Source: Nissolia schottii
Taxonomy: Eukaryota > Streptophyta > Magnoliopsida > Fabales > Fabaceae
DNA length: 64,000 nt
Assembly (NCBI GenBank): GCA_003254905.1
Contig: QANU01007296.1
Location: 1-64,000 of the forward strand
Direction of reading: 5' to 3'
Each line of letters starts with the position of its first letter. Position 1 is the stretch's first letter. Position numbers and translations under genes: made by a program. Under the pieces are notes generated by a model. It searched no databases. It was given only the letters and a program-made list of their open reading frames with translations, and was not told where the DNA came from. Shown here piece by piece: positions 50,817 to 63,348 of this stretch.

Positions 50817-51075
50817 TCTTAACATGCAACACACAATATATTTATACTATAAAATTATACTGTAAACTAGAATTAATTAGTATTGTATATACGATAGTTA
50901 GAGAAGTCGATTACGAGTCTTAACTGAGCACGTGGCACCTATGCCACTGTATATATCCAAATGTACATGATCAATATTCAGTAATGAGAATCCTAAACCC
51001 TAAAAACTCATCTTTCTCACCATTTCTCTCTACAAGCCTCCATAGAAGCCTCTGCTTAGTGGTGAGATTCTGTTA
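50817..51075 (+). repeat. right LTR of the copia element
   Basis: 259 bp, same ends as the left LTR (TCTTAACA...TGTTA). It lacks much of the central TG tract. Confidence 0.8.
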
Positions 51076-51080
51076 ATTAT

Positions 51081-53119
51081 CACTATCCGATATTTTTTTC
51101 AAAAAATTATCATTTGATATTTATTATATGAAAATATCTTAATTAAGTTTTTAATCCCAAATTCAATTCTATCATAACTCTTCTTGTCCTCTTCATAAAT
51201 TAATTTGACACATTTTCATATTGTTAGCAATTGTGAGCCTAGGTAATCCATACCCAAGAGAGGGGGGTAAATTGGGTATTTAAAAAATTATTCCAATTTT
51301 GATAAATATTGCATTTCCATATAATCAGAGTTATTATGCAGCGAACTTTATCAATCAAAGATAAAATTATAAGCTTGCTCAATTTTATATATTGAATAAT
51401 AAAATCAATAGAGCAACTTATAAACAATTATCAATAGATGTATAAGGTTGCAATTCTCAAATAGGCAAGACAATAATAAATGTTTGCATTAAATAAAGAG
51501 ATAGAGTTAGAGATATTACAAATAGTGATTTATCCTGGTTCAATCACCCTTGTGATCTAGATTGCTCAAGATTTTTCCACTGTCATCAAGCTTCTAACTT
51601 AGGTGATTGAAAAACCTTTACATCCAAGATCACTCCTCACACTTAGGATTCCCCACTTTTGTGGTTGAGCCTCAAGAACCAATCATTAGGGATACCATAC
51701 CCTAAGCAACTAGAAGGATACCCCACCCTCTTTACAACATATGAATTTGTGTAGAAAAAGAAACTGTCTCAAAGAGTGGATGATACAAATTGAAGCACAA
51801 TATTTGCTTTGCAAGTAAAACTCTCTTGTAGAGTAAATAATAAAATTTGAAGCTCTACTAGGAGTATTGACAATATCTCTCTTTTGCTCTAATGATGATG
51901 GAAAATATTAATCCATTGATAGTATGAAGTATATGAATATGGGAGTGAAGAGCTTGGCTAGAAATACGAGTTTAATGGGCATTTATAGAGTTTGTAAGTG
52001 TACTAGCTGTTACGAGCCGTTACCCAATTATTTTCTCATTTCTGTTGGTTAAAAACTAGTCGTTTTTAACTTATGGAGCTTAGTCATTAGAATGACACCC
52101 CTAGTCATTCAAATGACTTAAGCAAATATAGTCGTTATGTTCTTTTCTAGGTCATTCGATGACTCAAATTTGCTTGAGCCAAATTCATCATTTTTCTCAT
52201 TCTTTTGATTCCTATTATCAATCTTAACCATTTTTAGTTCCTAGAATCAAAAGATCATTTAAGAGCATCATTCCAAGAGTTTAGACAGCAATATATATAT
52301 CAATTGTCCTTTAACAAGAATACCTTAAGTCCTAAGAGACTATATCCTTTGGACAACTTGATTGGACTTGGTATTATTCATGAATCCCATCTTCAGCATT
52401 ACCATGTTCTTATGGGATAAACATTTTATGTTTCGCCTTTTGACTTTGGGCATCATATGAATATGTTCCTTCTTGTTCCATCTTGTTCTTGGTGCCTTGA
52501 ACTTTCCTACTCATAAGATTATTCACTTGAAAGCATAGTTAGTCTAATGTGTTCCAATATCTTAATATACATTTATAGCTTAATCAATGCATCATGCATA
52601 TACAATTAGGTAAGGGTCAAATCATTATATTAGTCAAATAATATTCTTTGCCTAACATGCATGCATTCTAACACTATAGCACTTGATATTCATGCATATA
52701 TACATTTAGACATAAACATATCCAATAGTTAATCCATCAAGACACATAAAAATTTATTGGATATGTTCTCAAAAGGATGTTCCTCATTTATTATTGTATA
52801 ATGTGTAAGTTGTATGATATCATCAAGCGCAATCATACAAGATCAAGTGTAATATATTTAGCATATAACATCATTTTGCATATTCTAATTGTCATTATGT
52901 GTTTGTTAGGTTCTATTTATCATCATCAAGATATATTGTATTAAATAGAACAACTAGAGAAACCTAGTTCCACAAACATAAGCATAGATAATAAGTATGA
53001 CAATTAGAACATATTGTATTTGTCATCATCAAAACATATCCTATTAAACAATTAGATCAACTACGGAAACCTAGTTCCATACATATTAATGTATATAGTC
53101 AATTAATTGTTCAAATATA
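51081..53119. other. spacer with unclassified interspersed sequence
   Basis: No gene. The block starting near 51236 (GAGCCTAGGTAATCC, then AGAGAGGGGGGTAAATTGGG) resembles a dispersed plant repeat with a GAGAGGGGGGTGAATTGG word, of unknown class. A tandem pair of about 130 bp sits at about 52888-53085, marked by GAAACCTAGTTCCA and CATCATCAA in both copies. Confidence 0.4.
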
Positions 53120-53785
53120 TTAAAACAGTGTTGCTAGGAGTACAACCTAAATGCTGTCAACTCATGGTTTACACAATGACACTGAGTGCAACAACTTTTG
53201 CATATACATACACAAACTTTTTCTACATACATGCACAAGCTTTTTCAAATACGAAACTAAATCAAATCGGATCTGCGGTGCATTAAATAGTGAAAAGTAA
53301 CTATCGCACACTCTCTCTCTCCATCTCCTTACTCACACTCTAAGTGTGCGGACTCCCTCTTTATCATGCACAAACATTTTAAAGCATATGCACAAACTTT
53401 TGAATAGACATACACAAACTTTTCAACAACCAGAAAGAAAAATATATAACAAAAATGTAAACGTAAACAAATACGAAGAATAAAACTTTTGTGCTCACAT
53501 GCACAATTTTTTTAACAAGAATTCACACACTTTTGAACAAGAATGCACTTTTGAACAAGAATGCACTAACTTTTGAATAAGCATGCAAACTTTCTTACAC
53601 ACATTCACAAACTTTTAAAAAACCAAAAACAATGAATATGATGAAAACAAAAATGAAAACTCTTGGATTCATAAAGAATGAGATGGAAACGAAATAATAA
53701 CGATGGGTGATTGAGGAAGAATAGAGAAGAAATAAAGAATAAGAAAAAAGTAGAAGAGACACGTATTAGAGAGAGTGAATTATAA
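53120..53785 (+). repeat. dispersed repeat, copy 2 (partner at 4470-4985)
   Basis: Collinear with 4470-4985 and somewhat longer, because of extra ACAAACTTTTGAA-type units around 53490-53580. Ends are not defined and there is no coding capacity. Confidence 0.65.
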
Positions 53786-53952
53786 AATAGTTGGCAAATA
53801 TTAAATCATACGCATATTATTTCCCTATTAAAAATTTATCAAGCGACAGATGTAAACGACCAAGAGACTAACATTTAGTTAGTTAAGTGGTTTATATTAG
53901 ACAAAGTATAAACACATTAAAATTTATTAGACCACTGTAACAAGTTATTAAT

Positions 53953-54255
53953 GGGTTAATACTTTATTTGATCCATAGAATTTATACTATTACCTTATTT
54001 GGTTTCTCAACTTAAAAAAATGATATGTTAGTCTCTGGACTTTGCAAATGTTGGACTCGTAAGTAGTCCATGAACATTCATAATATTACCCTAAATAGTT
54101 CCTAAATAATCTAACTATTTTTTTCTTGGGACATGAGGCAGGGACTAACGAGTGCAACGTTTGCAAAGTCCAATGACTAACTTATCACTTTTTGAAGTTG
54201 AGGGATCAATTAGGAGACAAGTGTAAAATCCAGAGATCAAATAAGGTATTAACCC
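53953..54255. mobile_element. Mutator-like MITE with long inverted arms
   Basis: The left arm starts GGGTTAATACTTTATTTGAT, and the right arm ends ATCAAATAAGGTATTAACCC. Pairing continues about 110 bp inward (TCTCAACTT / AAGTTGAGGG, GGACTTTGCAAA / TTTGCAAAGTCC). The flanks TTATTAA and TTATTGA may be a worn target duplication. The GGGTTAAT ends resemble those of the larger MULE at 6343-7465. Confidence 0.6.
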
Positions 54256-54492
54256 CTTATTGAAAATTATCACATTAAACAAGAGTCGTGTAACTTTTTT
54301 AAGGGATCATGTGACATTTACATACCTTTTTAATTTTGATTATCCATGTATAATTGTATGATCAATGTTTGTTCATTTTACTCTTATATATAATCACTTT
54401 TCTCACTAGAGTAATTCATTTATATTTAAATTTATATATATATATATATATAAACACGTATATCGATCTCAATATTCACCTACACTTACCTA

Positions 54493-54546
<54 letters not shown>

Positions 54547-56833
54547 GTATTTTGTATTGGGAATTTATGATAAAGTGTAATTATTATGCATTGATAATGT
54601 AAGACTTTTTTAATTTTTCATCCAATTAGATATTGTCACATAAAGAAAAAATAGTTAACTTTTTTACCTGCTATTTAAAAGGCATGCATATAATAATTTC
54701 ATTGAATAACTGAATAACCATGCATAATAATTAAATTTTAATAATAGTTTACCTTATATTTGACCAGTAAATAGTTATTATTTATAACTAGTGAGTTTTA
54801 ATAGGCACTTTGTGTTTGCGAAAGAATTATAAAATTTGACAAAAAAACTCTTTAAAAAACATGACAAAATGAAAAAAAATGTAAAATAAGGGTTGATTAC
54901 CATTTAAAAATAAATAAAACTAAATGAAAACATGTTATAGTTGAGTCCCAATACAAAATTAATATAAAGGATGAAAAAAAATAGATATCAAAGAATAAAT
55001 TTTTATTTAAAATCCCATTTATTAATGTATAAGAATTAAAATTTCTTAGATAGACATAGTCTATCATGTTAGCCATTAGACATGTCATTCATATTTGTCA
55101 TGTGGACTATGAATGACAAAATAAACAAATTGGTCATATAAGAAAAGGTACATAACTTTTTTATGATCATTATTGTGTTTGAATTTCTTTTAGGATGACT
55201 TATAATACATTCTCAAATATTTAAAAGTGAAATTTTTTTCACTTAGACCATAACTAATTTTGGTCACTACCCCTTAGTTTTTTAAACATGCATCAAGTCA
55301 AACTAAATTATAATTTTATAATTTTAAAAATTTTCACATACATCATTTAAAATTCTTTAAAAATTATTTGTACTTATTAATTTTATTTTATTTTTATTTA
55401 GTTAACAAATGTTTTCAGAATATTTGTTAAGTTTGTCACACATTATATAAAAAAATAAAGTTTATAAATTTTCAATTACATTAAATATTTTATAAACTTA
55501 AAATTTACTATTTTAAATTTTTTTTAAGACATTGATGAACAAAACTCCTTTTTAATGAAAGATGATTTTTTCCTCCTTTATGCTATGGTTCCGGAACCTG
55601 CCTCTAACCTTCGTAATTAAGCTGCTTTGTGGCCATCGTTGACCAACTCAAATTTTGATCCTCCGAAAGTGACGTGCGCGCTTATGTCAAGTGTGGCATA
55701 GGCACCTTCACGAAAGGGTGTGGCTGGCCATCTTCATTTTTGAATAAATTAAACTATAGTCATTCTTAAAATTAAACTTTAATTGACTTAATGAGAAGCA
55801 TTTTTTAATTTAAACAAAAAAAATGCTTAAACAAACTTTTATATTTTTTTCTGACGTTTACTATGGACGAGATCACTTATTTCCAATTTTTTATTAACAG
55901 AAGTTTAAGCTAAAAAAAGTTTGATATAATTTAAAGTCACAACATGTCTTTAAAGTAATAAATAATTATAGAGGTATATACCTATAATCCATTAACATAA
56001 TACGAAATGAGGTTTGGTATGTAACAATTTATTTTTATAAATCACTTGACTTTAAATTATTTAAGTAATCTATGTTATTTTGTTAGATATAATTGTTGAT
56101 TGCTAAGACAATTTTACATTGCCTTTAAAAAGTAATAGTGTTCATTGCCCCGTACAAAGTGTTTATTTAGATCACTACTTATGTAATAATTCTTTAATTT
56201 TATTTTCACAAAAGTGTGTCTCAAACCAACCACCACTATATGTCGCCATGCCTATCACTAGTCACCATTATCACCAACACACTATCGGCCACCACCAACG
56301 TCACTCCCACTGCTCTGTTGCTGCTACAGCTACTATTATTATTGTTATGTTTAAAATATTTAAGAATCAATTAAAGGTGTTTATAGATTGATTGTAACAT
56401 TTTTTTTTATTGAGGGATTAATGTAGACATTACTAAAACGATTAAGGACCAATCAAATCATTCATCTTTATTATTACACCTAATTAAATGATTGAGAGTT
56501 TTAACCACCTTTTGATCACGTTTAGTTCATCTATTATATTCCTCTCTAATATATGATATTTTTTTATATGGTTATACATAAAAGCAATTTTGCTCTTTTA
56601 ATTTTTTAATCATTTAATCTTATTTTCAAATATCATTTCTCAGGTGCCCCTTGCAATACCCCATTATTATTATTTATATGATAATATATATATATATATT
56701 ATTCAGTAATAATTTGAATTAGTGATCGGGTGGATAGAAATTTTCCCTGCTATCTTGGTTTAAAAAAGAAAAGAAAAGAAAAGAGGGTAGCCGCTGTGTA
56801 CTTAAGACCTCTTCATCCCTCGCTCGCCTGATT
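54256..56833. other. AT-rich spacer, no gene seen
   Basis: It has an (AT)n tract near 54434-54453 and an (ATT)n tract at 54494-54545. A GC-richer piece near 55580-55735 has no recognisable frame. Nothing else is identified. Confidence 0.45.
54494..54545. repeat. (ATT)n microsatellite
   Basis: About 17 uninterrupted ATT units. Confidence 0.95.
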
Positions 56834-56872
56834 TGACTTTCTCTCTATCTCTATCTCTATCTCTATCTCTCA
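56834..56872 (+). promoter_or_regulatory. CT-rich tract before the signal peptidase gene
   Basis: A TCTCTA/TCTCTC run lies about 280 bp before the ATG. CT tracts around transcription starts are common in plant housekeeping and plastid-protein genes, and this is likely leader or core promoter. Confidence 0.45.
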
Positions 56873-57143
56873 CCCTTCAACATTTGTTTGCTCCATCAAC
56901 CATCCTTTCCCCTGTTCTCTCCCTAAACTTCCTCTCTGCCTCCCAATCCTCTCTTCTCCCCTTGGGAGTGGCATCGCCTGCGATCCACTCCACTCTTCAA
57001 TTTTACCCTTCTGCCCTCCGCTCACTCACTCCTTTCCAAGAAATGGCTTTCATCGCTTGCTAGGGTTTCGCCCCTCCCCAATCTCCCACCTCCAAAGCAC
57101 ACTGTACCTAATCCTATTCCTCAACCTAATCAACGTCTTCGTT

Positions 57144-58880
57144 ATGGCTATCCGCGTCACCTTCTCCTTCTCCGGCTACGTCGCCCACAATCTCGTCTCC
57201 ACCGCCGGCGCCCGCGTCGCCAATTACCGCTGCGTCCAGGAATGCTGGATCCGCTCTCGCCTCTTCGGCGCCACTCAGAAACATGACCTCGATCCCACGC
57301 CCGGCGTCCGCAACTTCCATTCCGATCGCCGGAGGCCCAAACCCGATTGCTGGGCCAAGAACTCTGCCTTCGGTGCCGTCGCCGGCGAACTTCTCGGCGA
57401 TAACTGCAGTAATCCTATCGTCATGGCCTTGACCTACATGATGAAGTCAACGGCGGGAGTTTCTGGTTCGTCAGCGGCGGCTGTGGGTATTTTCGGTATT
57501 TCGCCCTTCAAGACGGCTTCCATCATTCCTTTCTTGCAGGGTTCCAAGTGGCTTCCCTGCAACGAGTCCGTTCCTGACGCCACGAGCTGGGAGGTGGACA
57601 AGGGCGGAACGCGGCGTTTAGAGGCCGCTGCTTCCATCGGTGATTCTGGTAAGACGAGTTGGCTCTTCCGGATGTTGAACGTGTGCTCTGAAGATGCGAA
57701 GGCCGCGTTCACCGCCGTCACCGTTAGCTTGCTCTTCAAATCGTTCTTGGCTGAACCTAGGTCAATTCCCTCTTCTTCTATGTACCCTACTCTCGATGTT
57801 GGTGACCGAATTATGGCCGAGAAGGTTGGTTCTTGTTTGTCCTTTATAAGAATTGTTTATTATTTATTAATGGATCATTTAATTTCATGAATTTTTGTCT
57901 GATTTGCGTTTTTGGCTTTACGTTGATGATGTCGCAGGTTTCTTTCTTCTTTAGGAAGCCTAATGTTTCAGATATAGTTATTTTTAAGGCACCTCCAATT
58001 CTACAGGTACTGTGCATTATTGCAGTTGCTTTTATAACTTGGACCTTTTCTTGCATTAATTATTAAAGTGTTGATGAATGGTGTTGTTTCTTATTTGATT
58101 TCTCTTGTGTAGGACTTTGGTTTCTCTTCTAATGATGTATTTATTAAGAGGATTGTGGCCACGGCTGGGGACACTGTTGAAGTAAGTTTCTATAGTTTTG
58201 AGTAATTAATTAATTGATCAGCTTCTAAGTATTGTACATTTCTATGTTTTGGATTCTTTGCTAGGTTCGTGATGGAAAACTACTGGTGAATGGTCTTGCT
58301 GAAGAAGAGGAATTCGCTTCAGAGCCTCTTGCTTATGAGATGGATCCAGTGGTAATGTCTTGTATTTGTCATGGGAATGGTATTTTTGTCAATTGATTGT
58401 GCTACTTGACAGCATGGTTTAACATCGTATTTCTTTTTTCTTCTTTGGTTGCAGGTTGTGCCAGAAGGATATGTTTTTGTGTTAGGAGATAACCGTAATA
58501 ACAGCTTTGATTCCCATAACTGGTAATTTCAGTTTCACTGACTTTTCTTTGTTGTTTCTATAGAATTTGTTGCTTTAGGTTGGACAACACATTTTGGACC
58601 CTTTGTTGCTGTTCATCTCAGAACATCTTTGCTTATGTAAACATGCTATCAGATCTCTCAGAAGTTCAAATGTATATATATTTGTGTATGTGGATACTCA
58701 TTTAAAATTTGACGTCCAACTGATTGCATTTGCCGTTTTTCTGTGTCTATCAGGGGTCCACTTCCTGTTGAGAACATTGTTGGTAGATCCATGTTTCGGT
58801 ATTGGCCTCCATCCAAAGTATCTGACATTGACACCCATCATAAACTTGCACCAGGGAGCAACGCTGTGGCAGTTTCTTGA
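57144..58880 (+). CDS. thylakoidal processing peptidase (chloroplast type I signal peptidase)
   Basis: Six exons: 57144-57824, 57938-58006, 58113-58181, 58265-58351, 58455-58522, 58754-58880. All introns are GT-AG and phases agree; 1101 nt, 366 residues, the size of plant TPP proteins. The first about 200 residues are a Ser/Ala/Arg-rich targeting region. A hydrophobic span (about 190-205) precedes [19 protein letters not shown], with the catalytic Ser at about 212. The general-base Lys is about 262 in [12 protein letters not shown]. The C-terminal box reads [20 protein letters not shown]. The enzyme removes signal peptides from proteins after import into the thylakoid, and its Arabidopsis relatives are TPP1, TPP2 and Plsp1. 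The start is the ATG of MAIRVTFSF. The upstream in-frame stretch from 57057 has no ATG and is leader. It looks intact. Confidence 0.95.
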
Positions 58881-60443
58881 CGCGATGATTCCCATGGCCT
58901 TCTAGTGATGATGAAGGGTTCTAGATACTTTCATTTGTTCTGAATCGATCACTTCTCCTGTTTTTTCCAGGAGAGAGCTGCTATCGATGATTTGGTGTTC
59001 AACACTTCTCCAAGATGAGATTGTGAATACAGTTTGGGATGAATCTTATTCATTGATGCGATTTTGTCAATGACCTAATAATGATGAATATCTTATTCAT
59101 TTAGTGGTATGCTGGGATATTTTTCTCACTTGCCAAAGTTCGGGGTGAAAAGAAAAATGAGAATGAAAAGATACATGATGATTGATTTGATGTATTCTTC
59201 AAGTGTAGTTTCCGAACGCCAGAAACTGGAGGAAATCTTTGACATGGAACTAAATATCGCTCTGTTAGTTCCATAATCCCCTCCCAGTTTTGAATGTCTT
59301 CATGCAGTAATTTGTAAAATTGTCTGGGCACAATCATGGTTTATTTTGTGCTGTTGATGAACTTAAACCAAAGGTTCCACCAAGAATTTTCAACAACTCA
59401 ATCTGACTCTGCAAGGCAGTTTTTAGTTTTTTCAACCTCAACCTCATCGCAGCAATGTAGACCAAAAAAGAACACCTCCTTTCCCTAAAGCATTATAATG
59501 AATCATTAATTAGTAATTATTTTTCATGTTGAATTTAAAGTTCTGCCAAAACCAAATTTACTAGTAGATTGGAGTGGGGTTAAATCAATACTGGTAATAT
59601 TTGTCAGAGCAAGATATGTTACCTTCGTCATGTTTATTCTATAACCACCGCCTGTGGGTCGTCGCCATAAATATGCCTTAACTGCTCTCGTCTGGATTCT
59701 GTTTCATTGTCCTTGTTCATCGTTCTCCCCCAAATCCATGCAAATGCCTCTCCCTCTCACGCTAACATCACCCACATTTTGCTGGTTTAGGGTTCACGCT
59801 AACATCACCCTAAACCAAAGCATACTCATTTAGGTCCTCTGAATCATGAAGTCAGTTCTCTCTTACTGCGCTTGGCGCTTTCCATTTGCAAATTGCAATG
59901 GTCCGTTTTATTTATGGGTCGGTTGATGTTCTTCACCAACTTAAGCTTTCCTTGCCAGTGATACAAATTCAAGCTCTTCTTTTTTCACGTTCCTTTGAAA
60001 TTTCACTCTCTGTATTACACTAGAAGTAATAAGAGCTCAAGAAGTCTCTCGTTTTCACACCCTCATCTGGTCTTTGAACTGCAAATGAATGGAAGTGCCA
60101 TGTTTAAGCAAGATGATGAGTACTAATTTTGGCCCTCTCGGCAATCAAGTTGCAAGCCTCTAATTAGGGTACGCATATCAGGGTCTGCATCATTAGCTGC
60201 TTATAGAAATCGGAAACCTGCTGTCTACTTCGAAGCCATATTCGTTCTGTAGGACACGATTGAGCTGCTCCCAGAAAATGCACACTTCAGCATAATGAAT
60301 AAGGAAAAGAATAAAATGATAACTACAGTTTCCTCCCCACTGTTATTATAATCTTTTTAATAACACTAATTTTCTTGTTTAGCTAGCTTCTAAGAAGTAG
60401 CAGCAACATAACAATTGAAGTGAACAAACTGTACCCTGTAGGC
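58881..60443. other. convergent spacer, no gene seen
   Basis: It holds the signal peptidase 3' UTR. The rest shows no convincing frame. Some C-rich text near 59640-59830, with repeated AACATCACCC words, could be old repeat or leader, but I cannot name it. Confidence 0.4.
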
Positions 60444-62430
60444 CTACACGTTGACCATTTCAACATTATCTTTTGAATCACCTTGCTTGGCTTCTACTGA
60501 TTTGTATCTATACCAAGAAGCACAGTACCGCAGACTCTGTGCTATCTACCATGTTGTGTTGTTCTGCCAGAGACTTGCGGCGCATTTCCACGAAGCCGGC
60601 AATTGCCATGGAAATAGCTGAGAGAACCAATCCAATTCCAATCCTCTGAAGGTGTCTAATCCCTGTGGGGATCCCCGTGATTCTCCGTGCAAGGGAGACG
60701 AAGATTCGGTCATATAAAGGGATTAGGAAAAACATGAACAACAGAGGAATGACTGGGAGGGAGGTGGCTGGAACTTTGAAGCCCTGGATTTTGGTGTTCA
60801 TGGTGGTGGCTTGTTGAATAGTGAAGGTCTGAAGCTGAGCCAAACATGTGATCATAAATATGGTGCTGATCTTGGTTTCCTCTACTTGTGTCGCCGTGTA
60901 CAGAATCCAAGGTCTAGAGGTCATGGATGTTGCTACTGCTTCTGGTGATCGCTGCCCGGTCCAGGAATCTGGGAATTCATTTTCTTCCAAGAAAACCAAA
61001 TGAGGAAGAGAAAAAAACAGGTATTTCTAATCATAGGTTACTGGTTTTGTAACATGAGAGTTATGAGATGTTTTAGTAATAATTTATAACCTGAATTGAT
61101 CTGTTCTCTTAATGATTTCATAATTGTCCCCTATTTCTTTTTCATGAATCTCATGTAGTTCCTCTACATTCTCTAGAATTTGAAGCTTTCTGTTTCTGAA
61201 AGCTGCCACAAATACCTAGTAGTTCATACACGAGTTTTCATTTGAAATATTACAATATTTGGAAGAAAAGAAAAATACATGAGAGTGTTAAGATTCATGA
61301 TAACGTTAATTACCTGTATGATTCGGACTAGTGGGCTTCCCTTTGGGATATTGTTTCGATATAATGACTTGCCCATGCATATCAACAGAATAGCAAACAT
61401 GACTGCCACAGTGCATACAACAAAACTCAAACCCCATCCTAGGTTGGTACTGATCCAAACAACGAAATTGACCCCACAAATGGCTCCTATATTGAGGCTA
61501 AACAAGAACCAGTTGAAAAAACTTGATAATTGAGGAGCCTCCTTGGGGTCTTTATCATCGAACTGGTCAGCACCCAAGGCTGGCAAAGCTGCCTTAAGAC
61601 CACCTGTTCCTAATGCAACAAGGTACAGGCCACTGTAAAGTATTGCAGCCTGGCCACCTGTTGCAGCCTTACATTGACTCATCTGGGTTGGAGCTACATC
61701 TTTGCAGGGTATGGGTCTTAACTGGTGGAAGTGAGCTTGAACTGTGAGGATACCATATCCCTGCAGTTAGTTACAAGATTTGTTACCCTTTTCTCAGGCT
61801 TGTTCATTTATGCCTTTTCCTAATTATAATCTCTCTGAAGGAGTGATTTGATACTTAGTTGATAAATCCCTATATTGGGAGACTTCAATTACTATTGTTT
61901 CTGATTAGTAAGAAAAAATTAATTATAGTTACCAACAATTCCATGCATGCAAACAGAACACAAGTCTGGAACTGAGACGAGTGCTAGTAAAAATGAAGTT
62001 CCCATAAAGTTGGTTTGGGTTGTGGCAGATTTTGTTAAGCTAAAGTTCATGTACCCAAAGAAGTAAGTTACTAAGCTCACTGCAATGGAAATGAAGGCCA
62101 TGTTCTCTAGCCCTTTCATGGCTGCGTGCAAACATTGGAAACTTCAAATTATTAGACAAGCACAAGAAAAATTATTGTGTGATTATGAAATGTCATGTTT
62201 GATAGATATGCTCCTAACCACATATAATGACATTTTAGCTTTTACATTAAGAAGAGCTACCACATAAAATCGAAATGTAATTCTGTGTTTGGTCAGGATA
62301 ATATTTAACATAATCACACGAAAATTTCTCAAGAAATAGCTAAGAGTGAGGATTTTCCAAGCTGTTACCGGATACAAAAAGTGCAACTCTGTTTCCTCCT
62401 TGTCTTCTTTGTAGTCTCGGTTGGGTACAC
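60444..62430 (-). pseudogene. NPF (NRT1/PTR family) transporter pseudogene
   Basis: Exon pieces in gene order are: one ending 62369 (GGNRVALFVS), 61933-62121 (GLENMAFISIAVSLVTYFFG, FSLTKSATTQTNFMG), 61314-61760 (GYGILTVQA, GLYLVALGTGGLKAALPALG, DQFDDKDP, KSLYRNNIPKGSPLVRIIQ), 61091-61215 (VFVAAFRNRKL, ELHEIHEKE) and 60444-60968 (FLDRAAI, TQVEETKI, TIQQATTMNT, RRITGIPTGIRHLQRIGIGL, then CASWYRYKSVEAKQ). Intact members are 12-helix membrane carriers of nitrate, peptides or hormones. This copy is dead. Exon 2 has lost about 12 codons of the FGGFISDTYLSR-type region, with a frame change. The last exon changes frame after FLDRAAI, lacks the segment after EETKI, and jumps from HNMVDS to the terminal SWYRYK, so about 120 residues are missing. 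The first exon is only partly traceable. Confidence 0.85.
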
Positions 62431-63348
62431 ATATTTCTGCATATTCCCTGGTGAGTGATTGAACAAACTCAGTTGACTAGCAAGTTTTTGCTTTGACTCA
62501 TGGAAAGACAAATATATGACACTAAATGCATGAGATTAAGCTTTAACATAGAGGACATTATTCTTGATATATTGGTCGGGTAGAGGAACATTAAAATTAA
62601 TAGCAAATAAAACGAAAGGATTAATTACCATTGTTAGTAGTGCCTTCTTTGAACCGAATAAACAGAAGTCGCTTCTTAGGTACTAGTCATTCTGTATGAT
62701 TTTATATAGGAACCCATTATTCGCATAGATTATGTGCCGCTAGTTTCCTTGTAATGTCCTAGTAAGCTATGACAAAATAATATAACAACTTGGCATTAGA
62801 AAAATACATTTGGTAAGTAGAGCTCTGTCCATGTTCTCCTCCCCAACCCTGATGTAGGTATTTTTTTCTTTTTTGACTTTATTGCTTGATTTAATTCTTC
62901 TTTCTTTAACTAGAAGAAACAAATCAACGTTAGTTAATGGGATTGTGGGAATCTTTGAACTAACCTTTAGAAAACCTTACTTTGATGTTAATGGGATTCA
63001 TGAATCATGTGTTAAATATCATTACTTTGAAACTTACATAGTTCCATCCTTACAAGTTATAATTAACAATGCACGTCAAGGATTTTGGTTTTGAGAATCA
63101 AAAAATAAAAATTTTCATTGGAAAGATAAAAATTGAAAGTCGTCAATGAGTTGAAAACATTGATAACCTCGTAACATTCCATTTTTGATATGTTAACAAA
63201 TCCTAGTTTGAATTAGTGCTGAAAAATCAAGTGGGTCAAAATTTAGAAAGGTTAGAAATGTCCAAAAAGTTTCAATGGGACAAATGAGCAACAAATTTTA
63301 GCTTCAACTCTAACCCTAGAAGAAGTACTCAAATAATGCTGTAGTGCG
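62431..63348. other. spacer upstream of the NPF pseudogene
   Basis: AT-rich. It may hold remnants of the NPF 5' end. No gene recognised. Confidence 0.4.

Larger units (their letters stand above)
46807..51075 (+). mobile_element. Ty1/copia LTR retrotransposon, old and broken
   Basis: LTRs at 46807-47088 and 50817-51075 are flanked by ATTAT (46802-46806 and 51076-51080). A primer-binding site TGGTATCAGAGC (47089-47100) follows the left LTR, and a polypurine tract CTTGAGGGGGG precedes the right one. Recognisable parts in plus order are a gag start (near 47586), a gag-pre-integrase block with LGHLARDKL (about 49606-50053), an integrase block (GFDLLHMDIWG, about 50054-50245) and the usual C-terminal tail DQVVDLFTKALP (near 50720). 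The order gag-integrase-RNaseH tail is copia-type. It is a fossil with several breaks and a large part of the internal region missing. The LTR copies differ visibly, perhaps by about 10 percent, so it is probably several million years old. Confidence 0.85.
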
